This document shows positions 20,061 to 27,761 of a stretch of DNA of 64,000 bases, piece after piece. The notes under the pieces were generated by a model. The model searched no databases. It saw only the letters and a list, made by a program, of their open reading frames with translations, and was not told the DNA's origin. The position numbers were made by a program, and so were the translations under genes. Source of the stretch: Pythium myriotylum (lineage: Eukaryota; Oomycota; Peronosporomycetes; Pythiales; Pythiaceae); the NCBI GenBank assembly GCA_023091665.1, contig JALJCQ010000001.1, positions 3,162,001 through 3,226,000 of the forward strand, read 5' to 3'. Positions within the stretch are counted from its first letter, which is position 1. Every line of letters starts with the position of its first letter.

Positions 20061-21917
20061 ATGCAGCGGTTCCTGCAGCTGCCCTCGCATGTGTTCCAGC
20101 TCGTGCTCGCGTTCGCGGACGGCGGCTACGTCACCGAGCCCTTCCCCGCGCGCCCGCGATTGCCCGCCGAGCTCTTTGCGCGTCTCGTGCGCGCCGACGC
20201 GCGCCTCGCGCCGGCGCTCGGCGAGCTGCGTCGCGACTTCGACGCCGCGGTCGTCCACTTTGCGTTCCAAGACGTGGACATGAAGCGCACGAACCAGCAC
20301 GACGCGCGACTCGTGGCGAGACTCGTGGGCTGCAGCGACCGCGTGCGGAGCCTGCAGCTCGGGCTCGCGATGGCCGAGCTGCGCAGCCAGTTTGAAGTCG
20401 CCAAGGCGCGCGTGTTCGCGCACGCGTTCGACGAGATGCCCATCGACTGGGACCGCGTGCTCGCGCTCTGCCCGCAGCTCGTGCGCCTCGATCTCTCCGA
20501 GATGCCGCTGCGCTCGACGCATCTGCTGGCGATTCTTCGCGCCGCCAGTCGACATTGCCGACAAATCAAGTCCCTCGTGCTGCCGGAGAAAGAGTGGTAC
20601 CGCCGGCCAGTCGGCTCGGACTTCGAAGTCGTCTCTAAGGCAATGTACGCGTCACTGGAGGAATGGTTCCACGCGAATGGAGGGCTGCGCCAACTGACGG
20701 TGCCGCAACGCACGGCGTGCCCCGAGATGTCGGCGACCCACCAATCGCTCGCCGACGAGTTCCTGCTCACGGTAGCGGCGTTCTGCCCCGAGCTTGAGCA
20801 CTTCGACGGCTGGAAGGCGAGTCTTCGTGAGGCCGATGGCACGCTGCACTGCGATGAACGCATCGACTGCTCGCTGGCCGCGTGGCAAGTCTTCTGCCGG
20901 TCGTGCCCGAAGCTGCGAGAGGTGCACTGGTGCGTGTTCCCATTCGTGGACGAGTACTTCCTCACGTTCGCTGCCACGCCGCGCCCGGACGTGCGAAAGC
21001 TCGCATTGTCGACCAAGGCCTGCATCTCGCGCGATGAGAGCCCCGGTGTCGAGATCCACCAAACTGGATGCGAGATCTCATCCGTGTCCAAGGCCGTCGC
21101 CGCATGCTCAGGACTCGAAGAACTCTCCATTATGCTCCAGGAAGAGTTCTCCGACAGCCGCACGCCACAGCTCGACACAGTCGTGGGCGATGGGCTCTTG
21201 GAAGTGGTCGCCAAGCACTGCCCTCGCCTCACACGCCTCAATATTCTCCAGGCCGAGTCCGGAGGAGGCAGCATCCCATCGACCGACAACACTGGCAAAT
21301 CCATCACGGACCGTGGGTTAGCCGCTCTCTCGGTTCTTCCGGAACTGCGCGCCGTGCAAATCAACATTGGCTCTAACTGTGGAGCCGACGGACTCTTTGC
21401 TTTGCTCGCAACGTCGCCATTTGTCGGTCCAGCGAGGGAGATCGACCTCGTCATCGGCTCGTACGACTCGGACATGCTCTCTCTCCGGTCAGGTCCTCAG
21501 CAGACGACGCCACGCGCCACCTCGTCCAAGTCGAGCGTCTTCTTCCACGTTGTGCTTCTCGAGCTGCTCGAGTTGCTGGTCGTGCACCATAGGACACTAC
21601 AAGGCCGTCGCTTCCGACTCCGACTTCGGAACGGCTCGAGCCTCTTCACAGATGACTCGGGCAAGTGGCAGGAGAAGCTCGAAGCCATCGCTGCCCAACT
21701 TTCGGTGCACTGCCCGCAGCTGAACCTGCACATCGCTCGTCAAGGAGGCGTCTCGGGCGCGATGCTGAGTCAGTCGGCCCACCGCCGCGGCTCGCTCTCG
21801 GGTGTCACGTGGAAGCGACGAAGCAGCTCGTGCTTGGACGATGCGACGGACTGGGGCATGATGGCCTGGTGTGCCGTCGCGTTGACGGCGGCCGTCACCT
21901 ACACGAGGGCTAGCTAA
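20061..21917 (+). CDS. F-box/LRR-like protein with C-terminal membrane segment
   Basis: 618 residues from the ATG beginning MQRFLQLPSHVFQLVLAFAD, which resembles an F-box start (LPxxVxxxVLxF). It is followed by irregular LRR-type segments (LALCPQLVRLDLSEM; VVAKHCPRLTRLNILQ; LAALSVLPELRAVQINI) spread over about 500 residues, as in substrate receptors of SCF ubiquitin ligases. The last 20 residues include a hydrophobic stretch (MMAWCAVALTAAVTY), compatible with a tail anchor. In-frame ATGs at 19836, 19941 and 19992 would add up to 75 residues, but 19836 directly follows a TATA-like box. The function is inferred from architecture only. Confidence 0.7.
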   Translation: MQRFLQLPSHVFQLVLAFADGGYVTEPFPARPRLPAELFARLVRADARLAPALGELRRDFDAAVVHFAFQDVDMKRTNQHDARLVARLVGCSDRVRSLQLGLAMAELRSQFEVAKARVFAHAFDEMPIDWDRVLALCPQLVRLDLSEMPLRSTHLLAILRAASRHCRQIKSLVLPEKEWYRRPVGSDFEVVSKAMYASLEEWFHANGGLRQLTVPQRTACPEMSATHQSLADEFLLTVAAFCPELEHFDGWKASLREADGTLHCDERIDCSLAAWQVFCRSCPKLREVHWCVFPFVDEYFLTFAATPRPDVRKLALSTKACISRDESPGVEIHQTGCEISSVSKAVAACSGLEELSIMLQEEFSDSRTPQLDTVVGDGLLEVVAKHCPRLTRLNILQAESGGGSIPSTDNTGKSITDRGLAALSVLPELRAVQINIGSNCGADGLFALLATSPFVGPAREIDLVIGSYDSDMLSLRSGPQQTTPRATSSKSSVFFHVVLLELLELLVVHHRTLQGRRFRLRLRNGSSLFTDDSGKWQEKLEAIAAQLSVHCPQLNLHIARQGGVSGAMLSQSAHRRGSLSGVTWKRRSSSCLDDATDWGMMAWCAVALTAAVTYTRAS

Positions 21918-22043
21918 GTGCAAACACCAACGAATACGTAGTATTTATCACATGTATAGCTTATAAGCAAAATCCATAATAGTAGCAATGATCCATTCAC
22001 AAAAAGCAAAGCACGGTTCTACATACGTGTATGGACTCATAGC

Positions 22044-22658
22044 TTAAAGAACAAACGCAGCGATCGAGGCCGTGAGCGCGATCGCAGCAGCGATGGTCTT
22101 GCTCGAGGCGGCCACGCTCGTCGGCGTCGGCGACGGCACGGACGAAGACGGCTTGCTGGCCGACTTGTTGGAGCCCGAGGTGGACGAGGCGAGATCGTGG
22201 TCGCCGCCGTCCTCCGTGCTGCCTTCGACCTGGTGGAGCAGCTTGTGGCAGCTGTTGTGGATCGTGTTGAGCGCGTCGATCCAGACGATGGTCTGGCCAC
22301 GGTACGTGGTCGAGCACTCGGGCAGGTTGGCGTCGTCGATGAGCTCGTGCATCGGGTGCATGCAGTTGGTCGCATTGCAGAAGGTGAAGAAGTCGGTCTG
22401 CGAGAGGTTGGCGGCCTCGAAGAGCGACGTGAGCTTCCAGGTCGAGCCCGGCGAGCACGTGTTGAGGTACGTCGAGTTGTCGACGACCGCGAGCACCTCC
22501 TTGTTGATCTCGTCCGAGCACGTCGAGTTGGACGAGCCCACCGTGACAAGAGTAGTCGAGTTGGACGAGCCCGTTGAGTTGGCCTCGTGGCCTTCGTGGG
22601 CAACGGCCGAGCCGGCGAGCAGCGTCGAGGCGAGAGCGAGCGTGAAGAACTTGGCCAT
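22044..22658 (-). CDS. Elicitin-like secreted protein, probably GPI-anchored
   Basis: 204 residues: signal peptide (MAKFFTLALASTLLAGSAVA), a Ser/Thr/Asn-rich spacer, a single elicitin domain of about 95 residues with six cysteines (NSTC, NTCSPG, FTFC, TNCMHP, PECST, NSCHK), a Ser/Thr/Pro-rich linker, and a C-terminal hydrophobic tail (IAAAIALTASIAAFVL) typical of GPI addition. Elicitins are oomycete sterol/lipid-binding proteins recognised by some plants. This copy belongs to the surface-anchored elicitin-like branch rather than the short secreted type. The frame extends upstream to 22835, but the signal peptide fixes the start at 22658. It is convergent with the F-box/LRR gene 126 bp away. 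Confidence 0.93.
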   Translation of the reverse strand: MAKFFTLALASTLLAGSAVAHEGHEANSTGSSNSTTLVTVGSSNSTCSDEINKEVLAVVDNSTYLNTCSPGSTWKLTSLFEAANLSQTDFFTFCNATNCMHPMHELIDDANLPECSTTYRGQTIVWIDALNTIHNSCHKLLHQVEGSTEDGGDHDLASSTSGSNKSASKPSSSVPSPTPTSVAASSKTIAAAIALTASIAAFVL

Positions 22659-23278
22659 GGTGTGGAGCTGAGACTTTTTCTGGCGGTAGTGGCCCGGCGA
22701 GTTGCGTGAAGATCCGCTTGGTAGATGGACGATTGGAGAATGAGGCTGTAGGTGGCCGGAGAAAGAGGAATCCAGTGGGACCCTCCCCTCTCTTTGGGTG
22801 AGTGGCTGAGCAGGGGGGACAACGGGAGGCGGCATGGAGGTGGAAGCACTTAGGTGGCCCTCGCGTGCGAGTCAATAATTGCTGCTCGGGAAGGATCAGT
22901 ATACATGGAAAGATGCACGATTTTGTGATTCGTATGGTATCATAGAGGCAAAAGTATCAGGGCAAAGTATGCGAGTGGAGCCCTAAGGATGCGCCGTATC
23001 AAAGTCTTGGAGTTGTTTCGGCCGACTGTCCAAAGCTCCCAGCTGGCTCGCTTGATGAGTTCCATCACCTCGTGTATTGTTGACTCTCGCGACGATTGTC
23101 GACAGGACTACCACGCTGCGACTCGTAGCTCGCCATGGCGGGAACTTGTACTACGCACATACACTTGATCTATGTTCCCCCCCCCTATCTCGCCTCGGTC
23201 TCTCTAACGCCCTCTGGCCCCGGCTCACAGATTGCCCTCCCACTCTGCCAAGGTCTCACCTACTGTCTCTCTCTCTTT
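22659..23278. other. Intergenic region between elicitin and IGPD genes
   Basis: Holds the elicitin promoter (22659 onward on the minus strand) and the 3' UTR of the histidine gene. Pyrimidine-rich blocks lie near 23174-23280. No credible coding frame is present. Confidence 0.5.
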
Positions 23279-24749
23279 TCAGACGAGCACGCCCTTGGTG
23301 CTGGGCACGCCGGCCGTCTCGTCTCGCTTGACAGCGAGTCGCAGTGCGATGGCCAGCGCCTTGAACGAGGCCTCGGCACGGTGGTGGTCGTTGCGACCAC
23401 GGAGCACGTCCACGTGGAGCGTCACGCGCGCAGCACTCGCGAACGACTCGAAAAAGTGCGTGATCATCTCGCACGAGAGCTCGCCCACGGACGGCCGCAC
23501 GAGCTGCAGCTCCACCTCGCTGTGAGCACGGCTCGAGATGTCAATGATGGCGCGTGCCAGCGCCTCGTCCAGCGGCGCGTACGCCGAGCCGAAACGCGCG
23601 ATGCCCTTGCGATCACCGAGAGCCTACCAAAAAAAGATGTGGTGAGGAAGAATTGTCAAGAGAATAACAAGATCGAGACGAACAAACCTTGTCGAAGGCC
23701 TCGCCGAGCGCCAGCGCGCAGTCCTCGGTCGTGTGGTGGTCGTCGATCCACGTGTCGCCCTTGCAGGCGAGCTCGAGGTCGAAACGGCTGTGCTTGGACA
23801 ACGCAGTGAGCATGTGGTCCAGGAAGCCGATGCCTGAGCTGACGGTCGACTTGCCCGTGCCATCGAGGTTAATCGACACGTTGATCGACGTCTCGCTGGT
23901 CACGCGCGAGATCGTGGCGAGTCGCTTGCCCGAGATCGTGGCCGGAGCGCCCGATGGCACCGGCACGATATCCAGCAGCTGAGCGAGACCGGGCTGCAGC
24001 ACGATACTCGCACCCGAGTCTTCAAGCACCTTGACAAGCGCCGGCGCCTTCTGTTCCAGAATCGACTTGGCGTGGACCTGAGGCGTGAGCACGCCGAACG
24101 CCAACACGTTGGCCTTGGCCGCGGCAGCCACGTCGTCGACCGTGTCGCCGATCATCGCAGCCTCGCTAGCGTCCACGCACAGTCCCTTGAGCGCAAGAAG
24201 CACAGGCTCCGGTGACGGCTTAGGCGGACAGTCTTCCATGCAGATCTGCACTGGGAACAAGTGGTCCAGGCTACATTTCCATCCCTCACGTCAGCTGGAT
24301 CCCGTGCTCCAACCCTACCACACATCGACGTACCCATGCGCCTTGAGGAACTTGATGCAATCCTTGCGTGGACGGCCCGTGACGATCGCCATGCCCTTGG
24401 GCAAGCGCCGGTTGAGCTCCTCGAGCAGTCCTTTGGGCGTGAGCAGCGTCTCGAGCAAACAGAGCCCCGGCTTGCCTTCGACGCCCTGGTACAAGTCCTC
24501 GAAGACCTGCGTGACCTGCTCGAGCGTCGGCGCGTCCGCGCGCGTGGCCGCGATGAGCCGCTGCGTGAGCTGCCAGTCGTTGTTGGCGTTGCCGGCGAGC
24601 TTGGCCTTCTCAATGTCCTCGAAGGTCACCTCGGCGCCAAAGTGCTTGGCCGTCTCGACGATCGCCTTGCGGTAGGACATCGAGACCTCGGCGAGCACGC
24701 CGTCCATGTCCCATAGCAGCGCCTGCAGCGGACGCGCGAGCTGCACCAT
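23279..24749 (-). CDS. HIS3: HAD hydrolase fused to imidazoleglycerol-phosphate dehydratase
   Basis: Bifunctional-looking histidine-pathway protein of 447 residues in three exons (24749-24334, 24270-23688, 23623-23279; introns 63 and 64 bp). Residues 1-~220 are a HAD-superfamily hydrolase (nucleophile motif [35 protein letters not shown]). The C-terminal ~200 residues are IGP dehydratase, with the metal-binding [18 protein letters not shown] and [13 protein letters not shown] motifs. The HAD part is not the short HisB histidinol-phosphatase type. As I recall, a HAD family (TIGR01548) is defined by this fusion in Phytophthora and by free forms in cyanobacteria and archaea. The substrate of the HAD half is not known to me. 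An in-frame ATG at 24860 would add 37 residues of unremarkable sequence. Confidence 0.93.
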
Positions 24750-25097
24750 GCTTGAGCTTCTCTCTCGTCGTCGGAATTCCTCGTGCACGAGCTCGAGAGC
24801 CCCACCAAGAGAATGGTTTGACGAAGAGCTACACTGTGGATTGGCTGAAATAGAGGTCATAATTGGATTTCAACCAATCAATACAAAGGCAAGTGAGCTG
24901 TTTGCGTCATGAGCTGACGTCGATGTATCCATCTGAGCATTTTCTGGTGGCGAAGGTGGCGAAGGTCTCTTCGAAAAGATCTGCTCACCTGGCCATGTTG
25001 GTCGCCAGGACAAGACACCAATGGATCTATTCATTCGTTCGCCCTACAATAGCAAAGGGAAACAACAGGGAGGCGATGCACTAGTTATATATATATA

Positions 25098-25128
<31 letters not shown>

Positions 25129-25184
25129 CATCCACTCCGACTTGGCTTGACCACCGTGGCCACAACAAAACACTGAGTTGACTA
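24750..25184. promoter_or_regulatory. Divergent promoter with CCAAT boxes and AT microsatellite
   Basis: Between HIS3 (minus) and membrane LRR copy B (plus). It contains ATTGG elements near 24840 and 24862, CCAATCA at 24874-24880, and a 43 bp alternating TA run at 25086-25128, which lies 57 bp before the copy B start codon. Confidence 0.55.
25086..25128. repeat. TA dinucleotide microsatellite
   Basis: Alternating TA/AT over 43 bp, interrupted once by TTAA. It may form a cruciform or vary in length between isolates, and it sits just upstream of a start codon. Confidence 0.95.
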
Positions 25185-27197
25185 ATGGCCATTCCACGGC
25201 AGATGCGAGTGGCGCCGGACCCGCGGCAGATGCGAGTCGCACCGGCCGAGGCCACGCTAGGTCCGCTTCGACGACCGTCCCGCGTGCTTTCGGTAGAGCT
25301 CGTCTACCGCCAGGTGATGAACCATGCGTGGCCTGGGCGACTGCTGTGGCTCGGGATGGTCGTGCTCCACGGCGTCTGCGCGGTCTTCTACTTTGCGATC
25401 GCGTATGTGTACGCCAAGGCGCCTTCGACACTTATGGGCGTCAACTTGAAGACATTTCAGCTGACGATCGACGTCAAGTACTTCCCGGTCGCGGTCGCCT
25501 TCCACACTCTCTGTGGATTCGTGCACGTCTGTCTGATGGCGTCTATGGTTGTGTCGTCGCTCTCAAGACGGCGCTTGATATTCATTCGAGAGCCGTACGT
25601 CCACTCCCGCAAGTGGAGCTTGCTGACTCTGATGGAGCGATCGTGGGATTCATTGTTTGGCCCCCTGGGCGTGTTCGGTGTCGACAATGTCAACTTTGAA
25701 GTGTTCTTTGCACTCCGCGAACTACTGGAGACGTTATTCCAGTCGATCCAGGCGTACAAGATGAGTAAGTATGTGCCGCGCGTGTGGCTCAATAACTTTT
25801 GGGTCGGGATCATTGCTCTCAACTGCTGGACCTCGCCGGTTGTCCATCAGCTGCCTCGGCTCAGCCCTCGCACTCGACTGATGCTTGCGCTGCTGTGCGA
25901 TTTGCTTCTTGATTTCATCTCGAGCGTCGGCTCGCCATTGATCCTCGCGATTCCGTATGTCAGGTCGTACGACTTCCACACAGGAGACTTCAACAATGCT
26001 TCGTGGTACAGCGATTTGTGGTTCGTCAACATGGTGATCGAGTTTCAGCTTGTGTTCATTCAGTCGTGGGACGATTTTTTGTCTCGCGCAGTGTTCGCAA
26101 CAAGTCTTTTCATGTCTCTGGACGATATCAAGATCCTCGTGTCGACGTTGACACCGAGCGAACGAGCGCGCAATTCGATCGCCAAGCGATCACTAATCTC
26201 CACTCCTCAGTCAAGCGCCACAGTTCGAAGTTTTACCGTGAAGATCGTGCATCTCGTGATGAGTATCTGGGCATTTGTGATTCTCACGTTCCACTTAGTA
26301 GCGATGCATGGGGACACAATGCCTGGTTGTCAGTTGCAAGTGCGTCCATGGGCCTCGCAGGGGAAGCCCTGCAGCTTTCTGCTCATTGATTGCGAGACCA
26401 TGACACCACCCGCTCAAGGAACCAAGAGCGAAATTAACGCGATGTGGGACAAGCTAAGCACGAAGACCCTGACGCTGATCACGATCCAGAACTGCCCGAA
26501 TCTCGAGATCCCCGCGAGTATCCAGCAATTCCACAGTCTCTTTGGAATCAACATCAACGCGTGCGGTCTCAAGTCATGGGATGAGGACGCAGCTCTGACG
26601 AGTACAACGCACCCGTCATTTCGTCATGTCGCCTTGATGTTTATGAATTTTTCCAACTTTGGCAACGGCAACGGCAGCGTGTTGCCTCCGGGGATCTCTT
26701 CATCTGATACGCCTCAGCATTTGATTGACATCTTTATCTGGGGTTGTAACTGGTCGGATCTTCCGCCAAACCTCGACCAGTTCTGGCCACGCCAACAAAA
26801 CCTTTTGCTACCAGGCAACAATTTTGCATACGTTCCTGACGTGGTCATCCGCATGCGCCCGATTCGGCTGATGCTGGACGAGAATCCTCTCGTGGCTCTT
26901 CCTGCTGAGATCTTTGAGATCGAGACTCTCGAGTCAGTCGAGGCCCAATCCACACTGCTGGTCTCACTGCCAGAGCTTCCCACGGGCTTACCGAGTGGCT
27001 TTAAGCTGCAGCACCTCAACATCCAGCACACAAACATCTCAACACTGCCAACTTGGATGACCACGACGGCGTTCCTCACCCAAGTGTGTGTTCGAGCAGA
27101 AGGGACACCACTATGTGCCAAGATCGCCAGCGACTCCTCCGACACGGTGGCCATTTCGGGCCACATTGACTGTGGCGATGGTGTCACGAGACGGTAG
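25185..27197 (+). CDS. Polytopic membrane protein with C-terminal LRRs (copy B)
   Basis: Paralogue of the protein at 15444-17594: 670 residues, single exon, with the same plan. About six hydrophobic helices come first (GMVVLHGVCAVFYFAIAYVYA; FHTLCGFVHVCLMASMVV; ALLCDLLLDFISSVGSPLILAI; IVHLVMSIWAFVILTFHLVA). A Cys-bearing ectodomain of degenerate LRRs follows (TLITIQNCPNLEIPASI; LIDIFIWGCNWSDLPPNL; PIRLMLDENPLVALPAEI). The shared blocks WDSLFGPLGVFGVDNVNF (here) and WDRYFALDGVFGLHGEHF (copy A) support common descent. The N-terminus contains a 9-residue duplication (RQMRVAP), encoded by a 27 bp direct repeat. Function unknown. Confidence 0.8.
   Translation: MAIPRQMRVAPDPRQMRVAPAEATLGPLRRPSRVLSVELVYRQVMNHAWPGRLLWLGMVVLHGVCAVFYFAIAYVYAKAPSTLMGVNLKTFQLTIDVKYFPVAVAFHTLCGFVHVCLMASMVVSSLSRRRLIFIREPYVHSRKWSLLTLMERSWDSLFGPLGVFGVDNVNFEVFFALRELLETLFQSIQAYKMSKYVPRVWLNNFWVGIIALNCWTSPVVHQLPRLSPRTRLMLALLCDLLLDFISSVGSPLILAIPYVRSYDFHTGDFNNASWYSDLWFVNMVIEFQLVFIQSWDDFLSRAVFATSLFMSLDDIKILVSTLTPSERARNSIAKRSLISTPQSSATVRSFTVKIVHLVMSIWAFVILTFHLVAMHGDTMPGCQLQVRPWASQGKPCSFLLIDCETMTPPAQGTKSEINAMWDKLSTKTLTLITIQNCPNLEIPASIQQFHSLFGININACGLKSWDEDAALTSTTHPSFRHVALMFMNFSNFGNGNGSVLPPGISSSDTPQHLIDIFIWGCNWSDLPPNLDQFWPRQQNLLLPGNNFAYVPDVVIRMRPIRLMLDENPLVALPAEIFEIETLESVEAQSTLLVSLPELPTGLPSGFKLQHLNIQHTNISTLPTWMTTTAFLTQVCVRAEGTPLCAKIASDSSDTVAISGHIDCGDGVTRR
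25197..25245 (+). repeat. 27 bp-period direct repeat in coding sequence
   Basis: Two copies starting at 25197 and 25224 differ at two positions over about 22 bp and encode RQMRVAP twice near the N-terminus of membrane LRR copy B. It looks like a recent slippage duplication. Confidence 0.85.
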
Positions 27198-27761
27198 ACG
27201 AAGGAGGACAAGATGTTAGTCCGTGAAGGTCCATCGAGATGACAGGATCAGCAGACAGGTGAGACCCAAAACTCACAAAAGAGATCGTGCGAACTTAACC
27301 GTTTCTCTTAAGTACGTACACTGAACTCAAGCTCATCCTGGTCTGGACTCTTGCTGGTGGCTGACCCAAACGAAAAAACTGGTGTTTCCAAGGGGTGTGG
27401 TCCTCTCTGATTGGCCAAAATCCATTTCTGTGCGCAAACGCCCGGCTCTTGTCACTTTCCGCCTGGCAAATGGCCTGGTTTTGTTCTGTCCGAACTTTCT
27501 TTTCACGTGATAGTGGACTGGCTTTCTCGCCCAGAGTTGCACTTGCCACGCCAGCTGGCGGACTTTCTTGGTCAACCGAACCGAACCTAACGGCTCTCAG
27601 AGGTTACACAGAGCCAAGTGAGTGGGTACACGTCCGTACTCATCGGCACCAGACCTGGAGGACAGCATCTCCCCCCATCCTACACGATGGGGGAGTGGGG
27701 CACGGGGAACGGCCTCTTCCCACTTCTCTCTCGACTGATTGCCTCGCCAAGGTCCACGAGC
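27198..27761. other. Intergenic region before the SKN1 cluster
   Basis: 564 bp without a credible gene. It contains TGATTGG (27408-27414, reverse CCAAT) and, in the leader of the next gene, a GC-rich hairpin at 27672-27693 (8 bp arms CCCCCATC/GATGGGGG around a 6 nt loop). Confidence 0.5.
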
